A stretch of DNA of 64,000 nt from JACQFZ01 sp041485885 (GCA_041485885.1 JBGPKL010000010.1:9452-73451); one strand, 5' to 3'; shown: positions 16,781-25,872, numbered from the stretch's first letter. A program made the numbers and translations. Notes: a model not told the origin generated them from the letters alone.

Positions 16781-17098
16781 GTGGACACTCAGCAAAAGAT
16801 CAAGCAGCAAATCACATCGGATAAGATCGTCCTTTATATGAAGGGTACGCCGGACTCGCCGATGTGCGGCTTCTCGGCGCAAACGGTGAAGCTACTCGGT
16901 GCGGTCGGCGCGAAGTTCTCGAGCTTCGACGTTCTGGCCGATGAGGAGGTTCGCCAAGGCGTAAAGGCGTACTCCAATTGGCCGACCTTCCCGCAGCTTT
17001 ATATTAATGGTGAGTTGGTCGGGGGTTGCGACATCGTCACCGAGCTTTACCACAAGGGCGAGCTCCAGCAGCTGGTCGCTAAAGCGCAAGCCGCCTGA
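16781..17098 (+). CDS. grxD: monothiol glutaredoxin, Grx4 family
   Basis: 105-residue glutaredoxin with the monothiol active site CGFS (Cys29). Glutathione-binding landmarks are WPTFPQLYINGELVGGCD. It ligates a [2Fe-2S] cluster with glutathione and a BolA partner for transfer to client proteins. Start GTG 16781 follows AGGTGA. A strong intrinsic terminator follows 24 nt downstream. Confidence 0.95.
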   Translation: MDTQQKIKQQITSDKIVLYMKGTPDSPMCGFSAQTVKLLGAVGAKFSSFDVLADEEVRQGVKAYSNWPTFPQLYINGELVGGCDIVTELYHKGELQQLVAKAQAA

Positions 17099-17122
17099 GG
17101 TGATGCGCGTCGATCCTTAGCA

Positions 17123-17153
17123 GCAAGGCTGCCGCTGGGCAGCCTTGCTTTTT
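17123..17153 (+). terminator. rho-independent terminator after grxD
   Basis: Perfect 11-bp stem GCAAGGCTGCC / GGCAGCCTTGC with a GCTG loop, followed by TTTTT. It separates the bolA-grxD unit from murA-his. Confidence 0.9.
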
Positions 17154-17162
17154 GAGCAGCAG

Positions 17163-17244
17163 GAAAACGGCCGCTGATGGACGCAGATGAAACCCGTTAG
17201 TTTTTTGTTTCCATCCGCGTCAATCTGCGTTCATCCGTGGTTTC
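17163..17244. repeat. degenerate copy of the 10-bp-phased inverted repeat family (copy 1)
   Basis: Left arm contains GATGGACGCAGATGAAA; right arm contains ATCTGCGTTCATCCGTGG. It is related to the copies at 20521, 22396 and 58391, with the most divergent arms. It lies between the grxD terminator and murA. Confidence 0.6.
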
Positions 17245-17260
17245 CAACTAAATAATACAA

Positions 17261-18571
17261 ATGGACAGACTCATCGTTACCGGCGGTTATCCGCTGCGCG
17301 GAGAAATCCGCATTTCCGGCGCGAAGAACGCGGCGCTGCCGGTGCTCGTCGCCTCGCTCCTGTCGCCGGAACCGCTGCGCATCGGCAACGTGCCGCATTT
17401 GCAAGACATCACGACGACCATGGTGCTGCTCGGCCGCATGGGTGTGCGCTTCGTGGTGGACGAGAAGATGGTGATCGAGGCGGACGCTAACCGACTGACC
17501 TCCGTGCGCGCGCCCTACGAGTTGGTGAAGACGATGCGCGCGTCGATTCTAGTGCTGGGTCCGCTGGTCGCCCGCTTTGGCGAAGCCGAAGTCTCGTTGC
17601 CCGGCGGTTGCGCGATCGGCTCGCGCCCGGTCAATCTGCACATCAAGGGTCTGGAAGCGATGGGTGCCGAGATCCGCCTCGACGGCGGCTACATTCACGC
17701 GCGCGCAAAGCGACTGAAGGGTGCGCGCATTTTCATGGACATCGTGTCGGTCACGGGCACGGAAAACATCATGATGGCCGCGACCTTGGCCGCAGGCACG
17801 ACCGTGATCGAGAACGCCGCGCGCGAGCCGGAAGTGGTCGATCTTGCGCAATGCTTGGTTGCGATGGGCGCGCGTATCCACGGCGCCGGTACCGACGAGA
17901 TCACGATCGAAGGCGTCGAGCGATTGCACGGCGCCGATCACAACGTGATTCCCGATCGCATCGAGACCGGCACCTATTTGGTCGCGGGTGCTATCACCGG
18001 CGGCGATGTGCGACTACGTAACACCCGCCCGGATCTGTTGGTCGCGGTGCTGGACAAACTGCGGGAGGCCGGTGCGCGCGTGGAGTCCGGTCCCGATTGG
18101 GTCCGCCTCGACATGCAGGGACGCCGACCGGAGGCGGTGAACGTGCGCACCGCGCCCTATCCCGCGTTCCCGACGGATATGCAGGCGCAATTCGTCGCGC
18201 TCAACACGATCGCGAAAGGTACCGGCACCATAACCGAAACCGTATTCGAGAACCGCTTCATGCACGTGCAGGAGCTGCAACGCCTGGGCGCGGACATCGA
18301 AATGAAAGGTACGACCGCGTTCGTGCGGGGCGTGCCGAAGCTGGTCGGCGCGCCGGTGATGGCGACCGATCTGCGCGCCTCGGCGTGTCTCGCGCTCGCC
18401 GGGCTCGTGGCCGAGGCCGAGACGAGCGTCGAGCGCATCTATCACATCGACCGCGGTTATGAATGTATCGAGGAGAAACTCACCGCGCTCGGCGCGCGCA
18501 TCCGCCGCGTGCCCGGCCCACGTTCGGCCGCCGCCGAGTACCGCGCCGCGGCCGGCGGCCGGGACGGCTGA
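17261..18571 (+). CDS. murA: UDP-N-acetylglucosamine 1-carboxyvinyltransferase
   Basis: 436-residue EPSP-synthase-fold enzyme that transfers enolpyruvate from PEP to UDP-GlcNAc, the first committed step of peptidoglycan synthesis. The N-terminal GAKNAALPVL and the active-site loop LPGGCAIGSRPVNLH with Cys117 (the fosfomycin target) are present. It is slightly longer than E. coli MurA (419) because of an Arg/Ala/Gly-rich tail. Its stop overlaps the hisG ATG, so murA leads the his operon as in many Beta- and basal Gammaproteobacteria. No clear SD. Confidence 0.97.
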   Translation: MDRLIVTGGYPLRGEIRISGAKNAALPVLVASLLSPEPLRIGNVPHLQDITTTMVLLGRMGVRFVVDEKMVIEADANRLTSVRAPYELVKTMRASILVLGPLVARFGEAEVSLPGGCAIGSRPVNLHIKGLEAMGAEIRLDGGYIHARAKRLKGARIFMDIVSVTGTENIMMAATLAAGTTVIENAAREPEVVDLAQCLVAMGARIHGAGTDEITIEGVERLHGADHNVIPDRIETGTYLVAGAITGGDVRLRNTRPDLLVAVLDKLREAGARVESGPDWVRLDMQGRRPEAVNVRTAPYPAFPTDMQAQFVALNTIAKGTGTITETVFENRFMHVQELQRLGADIEMKGTTAFVRGVPKLVGAPVMATDLRASACLALAGLVAEAETSVERIYHIDRGYECIEEKLTALGARIRRVPGPRSAAAEYRAAAGGRDG

Positions 18572-19215
18572 TGACGGCCGTCGTGCACATCGCGCTCTCG
18601 AAGGGGCGCATTCTCGAGGAGAGTTTGCCGTTGCTCGCCGCCGCCGGCATCGTCCCGAAGGAAGACGCGATCACGACGCGCAAGCTGATCCTCGAGACCA
18701 ATCGCGCGGACATAAGAGTTGTCATCATTCGCGCGCAGGACGTGCCAACGTACGTCCAGTTCGGCGCCGCCGATCTCGGCATCGCCGGCAAAGACAATTT
18801 GATGGAATACGAAGGCGAGGGCTTGTACGAGCTGCTCGATCTGAAGATTTCGCGTTGCCACCTGATGGTGGCCGAGCCCGCGAGCCTCGCGTCGCAGGAC
18901 GACCCGGAGACCTGGACGCGCGTGCGCGTCGCGACGAAATATCCGCGCATCACGCAGCGTCACTTCGCGGCGAAGGGGATACAAACCGATATCATTAAAC
19001 TCTACGGCTCGATGGAGCTCGCGCCGTTGGTGGGGCTCTCGGATCGCATCGTCGATCTCGTCGGCACCGGACAAACGCTCAAGGCGAACGGTCTCGTCGA
19101 AGTCGAACGGATCGCGGAGGTGAGCGCGTGGCTCGTCGCCAATCGTGCCGCGATGAAGATGAAACGCGACTCGCTACAGCCGATCATCGATCGCCTGCAG
19201 CAAGCGGTGCGCTGA
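18571..19215 (+). CDS. hisG: ATP phosphoribosyltransferase, short form
   Basis: First enzyme of histidine synthesis, joining ATP and PRPP. At 214 aa it is the short HisG lacking the C-terminal regulatory ACT-like domain. Such enzymes need the HisRS-like subunit HisZ for activity and feedback control, and hisZ is not in this window. Motifs: ALSKGRILEESLPLL and the PRPP-binding loop VDLVGTGQTLKANGL. Start ATG 18571 overlaps murA's stop by one base; its own stop overlaps hisD by one base. Confidence 0.95.
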   Translation: MTAVVHIALSKGRILEESLPLLAAAGIVPKEDAITTRKLILETNRADIRVVIIRAQDVPTYVQFGAADLGIAGKDNLMEYEGEGLYELLDLKISRCHLMVAEPASLASQDDPETWTRVRVATKYPRITQRHFAAKGIQTDIIKLYGSMELAPLVGLSDRIVDLVGTGQTLKANGLVEVERIAEVSAWLVANRAAMKMKRDSLQPIIDRLQQAVR

Positions 19216-20513
19216 TGCGCGTGCCGCTGTTGAACACCCGCGACGCCGGTTTTGCCGAGGCGTTCGCGCGCCTTCTCGATCGCCGCCAAGCGGTCGATCC
19301 GAAAGTGGCGATCGCCGTAAGCGACATTCTCGCCGACGTGCGCCGTCGCGGCGACGCGGCGGTCCTCGAGTACACCCGCCGCTTCGACGCTTACCCGATC
19401 GCTACCGCCGCCGATCTCGCGGTGCCGCCCGCTCGACTCAAGGCGGCGCTGGCCGCGCTGACGAGCGAGCGCCGCGCGGCGCTCGAAACCGCGGCCACGC
19501 GCGTTCGGTCGTATCACGAAAAACAGAAAATCGAATCGTGGCGTTATCACGACGCCGACGGCACGCTCCTCGGCCAGCAAGTCACGGCGCTCGATCGGGT
19601 CGGGATTTACGTGCCGGGCGGGCGCGCGGCGTATCCGTCCTCGGTGTTGATGAACGCGATTCCCGCGAAGGTCGCCGGTGTCGGCGAGATTGTCATGGCC
19701 GTGCCCGCGCCCAAAGGCGAGGCGAACGAAACGGTTCTCGCGGCCGCCGCGCTCGCGGGTGTCGATCGGGTATACACGGTCGGCGGCGCTCAGGCGGTCG
19801 GCGCGCTCACTTATGGCACTGACACGATTCCGCGCGTCGACAAGATTGTCGGACCGGGCAACGCGTACGTATCCGAAGCGAAGCGCCAGGTGTACGGCCG
19901 CGTCGACATCGACATGATCGCGGGTCCGTCGGAAGTTTTGATATTGTGCGACGGCCTCACCGATCCCGAGTGGGTCGCGATGGATTTATTCGCGCAGGCC
20001 GAGCACGGTCCCGATTCGCAGTCGTTGCTCGTCACGTGGGCGGACGGTTATGCGCTGAAGGTAAAGTCGGCGATCGACCGGCTCATCGAGACGATGGAAC
20101 GGCGCGAAATAATTACGCGCTCGCTCGAAGATCGCGGCGCGCTCATCACGGTGCGCGATGTGAATGAAGCGATTGATCTCGTCAATCGTGTTGCGCCCGA
20201 GCATCTTGAGCTCTCGGTCGAGAATCCGCTCGATCTGGCTCCGCGTATCCGCCATGCCGGCGCGATTTTCCTTGGTCGCTACACCGCCGAGGTCGTTGGC
20301 GATTACTGCGCCGGTCCGAACCATGTGCTGCCGACGTCCGGCAGCGCACGCTTTTCCTCGCCGCTCGGCGTCTACGATTTTCAAAAACGCACGAGCCTCA
20401 TTATGTGCCCGCCGGACGCCGCCGCGCGGCTCGGACGCGTCGCGGCGACGCTCGCGCGCGCGGAAGGTTTGGCGGCGCACGCGCTCTCCGCGGAGTACAG
20501 GATCAAGGAGTGA
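19215..20513 (+). CDS. hisD: histidinol dehydrogenase
   Basis: 432-residue zinc enzyme catalysing the last two oxidations from histidinol to histidine. Landmarks are GLYVPGG-type motif (VGIYVPGGRAAYPSS), IVGPGNAYVSEAKRQVYG, AGPSEVLI and the zinc-site region LFAQAEHGPDSQSLLV. Start ATG 19215 matches the family N-terminus; an in-frame upstream region is hisG's other frame. Followed by an intergenic repeat before hisC. Confidence 0.96.
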   Translation: MRVPLLNTRDAGFAEAFARLLDRRQAVDPKVAIAVSDILADVRRRGDAAVLEYTRRFDAYPIATAADLAVPPARLKAALAALTSERRAALETAATRVRSYHEKQKIESWRYHDADGTLLGQQVTALDRVGIYVPGGRAAYPSSVLMNAIPAKVAGVGEIVMAVPAPKGEANETVLAAAALAGVDRVYTVGGAQAVGALTYGTDTIPRVDKIVGPGNAYVSEAKRQVYGRVDIDMIAGPSEVLILCDGLTDPEWVAMDLFAQAEHGPDSQSLLVTWADGYALKVKSAIDRLIETMERREIITRSLEDRGALITVRDVNEAIDLVNRVAPEHLELSVENPLDLAPRIRHAGAIFLGRYTAEVVGDYCAGPNHVLPTSGSARFSSPLGVYDFQKRTSLIMCPPDAAARLGRVAATLARAEGLAAHALSAEYRIKE

Positions 20514-20520
20514 GAATTTG

Positions 20521-20644
20521 AAACCGCAGATGAACGCAGATAAACACAGATGAAAGTACGGTTCTAGAGCGCGAGAGTTTTCGGCATTTAACAAGAATCG
20601 ATTTCCTTTCTGCATCTGCGTTAATCTGCGTTTATCTGCGGTTG
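20521..20644. repeat. 10-bp-phased inverted repeat element (copy 2)
   Basis: Left arm has three tandem units CGCAGATGAA, CGCAGATAAA, CACAGATGAA. About 50 bp of spacer follow, then the mirrored right arm ending TTTATCTGCGGTT. It lies between hisD and hisC and could fold as a long imperfect hairpin in the operon mRNA. Confidence 0.8.
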
Positions 20645-20662
20645 CACCTCAAAACCTGCTCG

Positions 20663-21754
20663 ATGACAGACGAGATCTCACAGAAAGTTGCGCGCTTGAT
20701 TCGGCCGGAGATCCAGGCGCTGAAGACGTATCACGTGCCGGACGCGCGCGGACTGATCAAGCTCGACGCGATGGAGAATCCTTACCCCTGGCCCGAGGCG
20801 CTCAAGCCCGCGTGGCTCGAGCGACTTCGCGCGGTCGATATCAACCGCTATCCCGATCCGGCCGCAACCGCGCTCAAAGCGCGCCTGCGCGAAGCGCTGG
20901 CGGTTCCCTCGGGTGCGGCGCTGATGCTCGGAAACGGTTCGGACGAGCTGATCCAGATCATCGTGCTCGCGCTCGCGCGTCCCGGCGCGGTCGTGCTCGC
21001 GCCGGTGCCGACCTTTGTCATGTACCGGCAAATCGCCGTCGCCTCGGGTCTGCGATTTGTAGGCGTTCCTCTGACGAGCGACTTCGCGCTGGATCGCGCC
21101 GCCGTGCTCGTCGCCATCACGGCCGAGCGGCCGGCGGTGATATTTTTGTCGTACCCCAACAATCCGACCGGCAACCTGTTCGATGCCGCCGATGTCGAGG
21201 CGATCGTGAAATCCGCTCCCGGTCTGGTCGTGGTGGACGAGGCGTATCACGCGTTCGCCAACGCGAGCTTCATGGATCGCATCGGCCGCTATCCGAATCT
21301 GCTGGTGATGCGCACGCTCTCCAAACAAGGCCTCGCCGGTTTGCGCCTGGGTATGTTAGTCGGCGCCGAAGCGTGGATCGATGAGCTCGATAAAGTGCGC
21401 CTGCCCTACAACGTCAACGTCCTCACGCAAGCGAGCGTCGAGTTTGCGCTGGAGCACCGCGAGACGTTCGATGCGCAATGCCGAGAGATCTGTGGCGAGC
21501 GCGACAAATTGTGCCGTGCGCTCTCGCAGGTGCCCGGGATCGAGGTGTGGCCGAGTCGCACGAACTTTCTCTTGTTCCGCGTTACGAACGGTCCCCCGGC
21601 TCGGCAACGGTATGAGGCGTTGCGGCGCGACGGCATACTTATTAAGAATCTCGACGCGCCGGGCGCCTTGAGCGGTTGTTTGCGCGTGACCGTCGGTACG
21701 CCCGCCGAAAACGCCGCGTTCCTGGTCGCGCTCAAGAAAACTTGCGGCGCATAG
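20663..21754 (+). CDS. hisC: histidinol-phosphate aminotransferase
   Basis: 363-residue fold-type I PLP enzyme converting imidazole acetol phosphate to histidinol phosphate. PLP-site landmarks are YPNNPTGN, VVVDEAYHAF and the Schiff-base lysine in RTLSKQGLAGLRLG. ATG 20663 is preferred over an upstream TTG at 20642 that lies against the repeat element. Confidence 0.95.
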   Translation: MTDEISQKVARLIRPEIQALKTYHVPDARGLIKLDAMENPYPWPEALKPAWLERLRAVDINRYPDPAATALKARLREALAVPSGAALMLGNGSDELIQIIVLALARPGAVVLAPVPTFVMYRQIAVASGLRFVGVPLTSDFALDRAAVLVAITAERPAVIFLSYPNNPTGNLFDAADVEAIVKSAPGLVVVDEAYHAFANASFMDRIGRYPNLLVMRTLSKQGLAGLRLGMLVGAEAWIDELDKVRLPYNVNVLTQASVEFALEHRETFDAQCREICGERDKLCRALSQVPGIEVWPSRTNFLLFRVTNGPPARQRYEALRRDGILIKNLDAPGALSGCLRVTVGTPAENAAFLVALKKTCGA

Positions 21755-21794
21755 CGACCGACGGCTACCATTCCTTTATCGCCCGGAACTCGCC

Positions 21795-22388
21795 GTGCCC
21801 GACCGTACCGCCAGCGTTACCCGCGAAACCAAAGAGACCCGGATCGCCGTCATGGTGAATCTGGACGGTCAGGGTGTATCCAAGTTCGCCACCGGCCTGC
21901 CGTTCCTCGAGCATATGCTCGACCAAGTCGCCCGCCACGGGCTGATCGACATCACGATCGAGGCGCGCGGCGATCTACAAGTCGACGCACATCACACGGT
22001 CGAAGACATCGGCATCACGCTCGGACAGGCGGTTGCGAAGGCCGCGGGCGGCAAGCAGGGGATTCGGCGCTACGGTCACGCGTACGTTCCGCTCGATGAG
22101 GCGTTGTCGCGCGTCGTCGTCGATTTCTCCGGTCGTCCGGGGCTCGAGTATCGGGTGGAGTTTCCGCGCGCGCGCATCAGCGACTTCGACGTGGACCTGT
22201 TCCACGAATTCTTTCAAGGCTTCGCCAATCACGCGCAAGTCACGCTGCACGTCGACGGCTTGTTCGGCAAGAACGCGCATCATGTCGCCGAGACGGTGTT
22301 CAAGGCGTTCGGACGCGCGTTGCGCGCCGCACTCGAGCTCGATGCGCGCGCCGGCAACGTTGTGCCTTCGACGAAGGGAACTCTGTAG
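21795..22388 (+). CDS. hisB: imidazoleglycerol-phosphate dehydratase
   Basis: 197-residue monofunctional dehydratase (no HAD phosphatase domain, so histidinol phosphatase must be encoded elsewhere). Manganese-binding motifs are FLEHMLDQVARHG, DAHHTVEDIG, HEFFQGFANHAQVTLH and KNAHHVAE. Start GTG 21795 yields the usual N-terminus. Followed by repeat copy 3. Confidence 0.96.
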   Translation: MPDRTASVTRETKETRIAVMVNLDGQGVSKFATGLPFLEHMLDQVARHGLIDITIEARGDLQVDAHHTVEDIGITLGQAVAKAAGGKQGIRRYGHAYVPLDEALSRVVVDFSGRPGLEYRVEFPRARISDFDVDLFHEFFQGFANHAQVTLHVDGLFGKNAHHVAETVFKAFGRALRAALELDARAGNVVPSTKGTL

Positions 22389-22395
22389 GATATTT

Positions 22396-22493
22396 GAAAC
22401 CGCAGATAAACGCGGATAAACGCAGATGGAAAGTTTGATGGCGCGATGCTTCCTCAATCTTTATCCGCGTTCATCTGCGTTTATCTGCGGTTA
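22396..22493. repeat. 10-bp-phased inverted repeat element (copy 3)
   Basis: Left arm GAAACCGCAGATAAACGCGG continues into a third unit. Right arm reads TTATCCGCGTTCATCTGCG then TTTATCTGCGGTT. The spacer is about 28 bp. Located between hisB and hisH. Confidence 0.8.
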
Positions 22494-22507
22494 CACGTTT
22501 TTATAAT

Positions 22508-23149
22508 ATGAATACTGTCGCTGTCATCGACTACGGAATGGGCAATCTCCGTTCCGTCTGCAAGGCCATCGAGCACGTCGCGCCGAAGGCGCGCGTGAAG
22601 CTCGTCAGCAACGCGGCGGACATGCGCAGCGCCGATCGCATTGTGTTTCCCGGGCAAGGCGCGATCGTCGGTTGTATGCGCGCACTCCAAAGCTCGGGCG
22701 TACGCGAGCCGCTCTTCGAAGCGCTTCGCAACAAACCCTTTCTCGGGCTTTGCCTCGGCTTGCAGGCGCTCTACGAATCGAGCGAGGAAGGAGGCGGCAC
22801 CCCGGGCCTGGGTATATTGCCCGGCCGCGTTCGCCGCTTCGACCCGCCGCGTAACGGCGCAGAAAGCCCGCTCAAGGTCCCGCACATGGGCTGGAATCAG
22901 GTATACCAGTCGCGCGCGCACCCGCTTTGGCGCGGTATCCGCGACGCCGCGCGGTTTTACTTCGTGCATAGCTACTACGTGGACACCGCCGACGCCGACG
23001 TTTCCTTCGGGGCGACGGACTATGGCGTGCGGTTTACCTCGGCCGCCGCGCGTGAGAATATTTTCGCCGTGCAATTCCATCCGGAAAAGAGTCAACAGGC
23101 CGGACTTCAGCTACTCGCGAACTTCGTCGAGTGGAGCGGAGAGGCGTAA
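22508..23149 (+). CDS. hisH: imidazole glycerol phosphate synthase, glutaminase subunit
   Basis: 213-residue class I glutamine amidotransferase supplying ammonia to HisF. Catalytic Cys82 is in FLGLCLGLQAL, with His/Glu in QFHPEKSQ. N-terminal VAVIDYGMGNLRSV is the family signature. ATG 22508 follows the repeat directly. Confidence 0.96.
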   Translation: MNTVAVIDYGMGNLRSVCKAIEHVAPKARVKLVSNAADMRSADRIVFPGQGAIVGCMRALQSSGVREPLFEALRNKPFLGLCLGLQALYESSEEGGGTPGLGILPGRVRRFDPPRNGAESPLKVPHMGWNQVYQSRAHPLWRGIRDAARFYFVHSYYVDTADADVSFGATDYGVRFTSAAARENIFAVQFHPEKSQQAGLQLLANFVEWSGEA

Positions 23150-23220
23150 GGGCGGAACGCCGCGAACGGTCGGAACGAAACCAATCAGGGACAGCCGCGA
23201 ATAGCCAAAAGTACTGCGCA

Positions 23221-23964
23221 ATGCCTTTGCTCATCATTCCCGCGATCGATCTGAAAGACGGCAAGTGCGTGCGCCTGCGGCAAGGGCGCATGAGCGAGGT
23301 CACGGTATTTTCCGACGATCCCGTCGCGACCGCGCGCCGCTGGGTCGAGGCGGGCGCGAAGCGTCTGCACGTGGTGGACCTGAACGGCGCGATCGCGGGC
23401 GAGCCGGTGAACGCCGACGTGGTCGAGGCGATCGTCCGCACCTTTCCCGATTTGCCGGTTCAAGTCGGCGGCGGTATCCGCGACGAAGAGACGATCCAGA
23501 TGTATCTCGATTGCGGCGTGCGCTATGTGATCCTCGGCACCAAGGCGGTCAACGCGCCGCACTTCGTGAGCGACGTCTGCGCCGAATTCCCCGGCCGAAT
23601 CATCGTCGGCCTCGACGCGAAGGACGGCAAAGTCGCGATCGACGGTTGGTCGAAGCTCTCGGGGCACGACGTGATCGATCTCGCGAAGAAATATCAAAAC
23701 GAAGGTGTCGAGGCGATCGTCTACACCGACATCGGACGCGACGGCATGATGACCGGCGTCAACGTGGAAGCGACGCTGCGACTGGCGAACTCAATCTCGA
23801 TCCCCGTCATCGCGTCCGGTGGCATCAGCAGCCTCGACGATATTAAAAGCGTGTGCGGGATCGCCGACAGCGGGATCGTCGGTGCGATCGTCGGTCGGGC
23901 GTTATATGAGGGCACTCTCGATTTCAATGCCGCGCAGAAATTGGCGGACGAATTGTGTAAATAG
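23221..23964 (+). CDS. hisA: ProFAR isomerase HisA
   Basis: 247-residue TIM barrel that isomerises ProFAR to PRFAR. N-terminal IPAIDLKDGKCVRLRQG carries the first catalytic Asp; phosphate-binding glycine loops are in VQVGGGIRD and IASGGISSL, and the second catalytic Asp in YTDIGRDGMM. ATG 23221 is the family start; a longer frame from 23131 covers the hisH tail. Separated from hisF by the 622-bp inverted element. Confidence 0.95.
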   Translation: MPLLIIPAIDLKDGKCVRLRQGRMSEVTVFSDDPVATARRWVEAGAKRLHVVDLNGAIAGEPVNADVVEAIVRTFPDLPVQVGGGIRDEETIQMYLDCGVRYVILGTKAVNAPHFVSDVCAEFPGRIIVGLDAKDGKVAIDGWSKLSGHDVIDLAKKYQNEGVEAIVYTDIGRDGMMTGVNVEATLRLANSISIPVIASGGISSLDDIKSVCGIADSGIVGAIVGRALYEGTLDFNAAQKLADELCK

Positions 23965-23991
23965 CGGTTGGTCGCGCGTTCGCGCGATCCT

Positions 23992-24613
23992 GTCGATGTA
24001 ATAAATCGTACTTGTGGGTGGTTGACCCACGGCAAGTAGCTTTCTTTTGTCTCGCCAAAAGAAAGCTACCAAAGAAAACGCGACCCCGGTCGCGGCGCCG
24101 CTCGCTAACTACAAGCGAGCGGTACCCTGCGCTCCTCACCGCTCCCGGACGCTCGCCCAACTCGCCGGCGGCGTAAAGACAACGCCGCTCGGGCTCGAAC
24201 ACGGTCGAGCGCAATCCACCGGGAGCGGCTCCGGTGCTCGGTTGGCTCTACGGGGATTGAACGGCAACAGCAACTGCAACAGAAAACCACGAATGCTTAA
24301 TCTGTCGTGGGTATAGTTGTTGTGGTTGCCGTTGTAGTTGTGGTTAACCCCCCGTGAGCCAGCCGAGCATCGCAGGGAAGAGCGCGGGGTGTCGCGAGAC
24401 CGTGTCGAGCCCGAGCGACGCTGCTTTTGCGCCGCCGGCGAGTTGGTCTCGCGCGCGCTCTTCCCGAGAAGCGCAGGGCACCCGCGCGCTGAACTACGCG
24501 CGCGGGCGCAGCGACCGGGGTGCCCTTCTCTTTGGTGACTTTCTCTTGGGCAAGCAAGAGAAAGTCACTTGCCGTGGGTCAACCACCCACAAGTAGAACT
24601 TATTACATTCGAC
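23992..24613. repeat. 622-bp inverted duplication (two ~300-bp units head to head)
   Basis: The two halves are inverted copies of one ~300-bp unit. The outer segment 24010-24037 recurs exactly inverted at 24567-24594. Each half holds the same hairpins with covarying stems. One is at 24037-24068 (13-bp stem, loop TCTCGC) versus 24535-24568 (14-bp stem). Another is at 24098-24122 (9-bp stem) versus 24481-24506 (9-bp stem). The innermost parts near 24302 are the most diverged. Open frames in each half give similar short Arg/Pro/Thr-rich peptides starting near KVTKEKGTP-like residues; these look like repeat-derived, not genes. No transposase. Confidence 0.85.
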
Positions 24614-24697
24614 AATATCGCCGCAGGCGATTCGAGTATTAAAACTTAACGAGATCACGCGAGCGCGATCGAATTCATTCTGCGATAAACTGCCCCG

Positions 24698-25459
24698 ATG
24701 GGTCTCGCCAAACGCATCATCCCCTGCCTCGACGTCGACAACGGTCGCGTGGTGAAAGGCGTCAAGTTCCTCGATCTCCGCGATGCCGGCGATCCAGTCG
24801 AGGTCTCGCGGCGCTACGACGCGCAGGGCGCGGATGAAATCACGTTCCTCGATATTACCGCGAGCGCGGAAAACCGCGAGACGATGGTGCATGTCGTCGA
24901 GCGGATGGCGGAGCAAGTTTTTATTCCGCTGACGGTCGGTGGCGGCGTTCGTAGCGTTGCGGACGTGCGGCGCATGCTGAATGCCGGCGCCGACAAAGTC
25001 TCGATCAATACGGCGGCGGTCGCGCGGCCGGAGCTGGTTCGGGAAGCGTCCGATCATTTCGGCTCGCAATGCATCGTCGTCGCCATCGACGCGCGACTGG
25101 CCGCACCGAATCGCTGGGAAGTATTCACGCATGGGGGCCGCACGCCGACCGGTCTCGATGCGATCGCGTGGGCGCGCCGGATGGCGGAGTACGGAGCCGG
25201 CGAGATTTTGCTCACCAGCATGGATCGCGATGGGACTCGTGAAGGGTTCGACCTTGCGCTGACCCGCGCGATATCCGACGCCGTGACCGTGCCCGTGATC
25301 GCCTCGGGGGGCGTCGGTAATCTCGATCACTTGATCGAGGGAATTACCGAAGGCCACGCCGACGCGGTGCTCGCGGCGAGCATTTTCCATTTCGGCGAAT
25401 ACACGGTTGGGGAAGCCAAGCAGCGCATGGCCGCCGCCGGAATCGAAGTGAGGCTTTAG
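24698..25459 (+). CDS. hisF: imidazole glycerol phosphate synthase, cyclase subunit
   Basis: 253-residue TIM barrel that uses HisH-derived ammonia to form IGP and AICAR. IIPCLDVDNGRVVKGVKF contains the first catalytic Asp; LTSMDRDGTREGFD the second; phosphate loops TVGGGVRS and IASGGVGNL. Its stop codon overlaps the stop of the convergent thioesterase gene by 3 nt. Confidence 0.96.
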   Translation: MGLAKRIIPCLDVDNGRVVKGVKFLDLRDAGDPVEVSRRYDAQGADEITFLDITASAENRETMVHVVERMAEQVFIPLTVGGGVRSVADVRRMLNAGADKVSINTAAVARPELVREASDHFGSQCIVVAIDARLAAPNRWEVFTHGGRTPTGLDAIAWARRMAEYGAGEILLTSMDRDGTREGFDLALTRAISDAVTVPVIASGGVGNLDHLIEGITEGHADAVLAASIFHFGEYTVGEAKQRMAAAGIEVRL

Positions 25460-25872
25460 CCGACCACCGCGAAGACCGCGCTCACGCGCGCGATCTGGGT
25501 TCCCTCGACCGTGAGGTAAGCGTTCGCGAACGCCAACGTCTTGCCGAGCTTCGATCGGTCGACGCGCGCTTCTATCCAATCGCCGATCTTCGCGCTGCCG
25601 ACATAATCGATCGTCAGGCTTGCCGTTAACGCCCGCGTCGGCGGATCGGAGCTGAACGCCATCGTGTAGCCGAGCGCGATGTCGCCCATGGTCGCGAGCA
25701 CGCCGCCGTGCACCGTGCCGCGCGAGTTGGTGTGCTTCTCCGCGACGCGAAGGCCGACGACGAGATCGACGCCGGTCCCTTTGCCATAGAAGGGTCCGAG
25801 TACGTCGAGCAAAGGGCTGCTGCGAAAGAGCGGACCGAAGCCCGCTGGGACGGGCGGCTCACTTTCATTCAT
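25456..25872 (-). CDS. PaaI-type hotdog thioesterase
   Basis: 138-residue hotdog-fold protein with the PaaI motif NSRGTVHGGVLATMGDIALG. It likely hydrolyses acyl- or aryl-CoA thioesters. Start ATG 25872 has GGAG at 8-nt spacing; an upstream start at 25938 adds a non-family extension. It is convergent to hisF and divergent from hisI, so it splits the his genes into two transcription units. Confidence 0.85.
   Translation of the reverse strand: MNESEPPVPAGFGPLFRSSPLLDVLGPFYGKGTGVDLVVGLRVAEKHTNSRGTVHGGVLATMGDIALGYTMAFSSDPPTRALTASLTIDYVGSAKIGDWIEARVDRSKLGKTLAFANAYLTVEGTQIARVSAVFAVVG

Noticed and set aside
17163..22493. Possible CRISPR-like arrays in the his region
   Set aside because: Units are only 10 bp, there are no spacers of uniform length, the arms are inverted, and no cas genes are present.
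24047..24557. Short open frames in both halves of the hisA-hisF inverted element giving similar Arg/Pro/Thr-rich peptides
   Set aside because: Their similarity follows from the DNA duplication; they have no ribosome-binding sites or domain resemblance, and the conserved feature is hairpin pairing, not codons.
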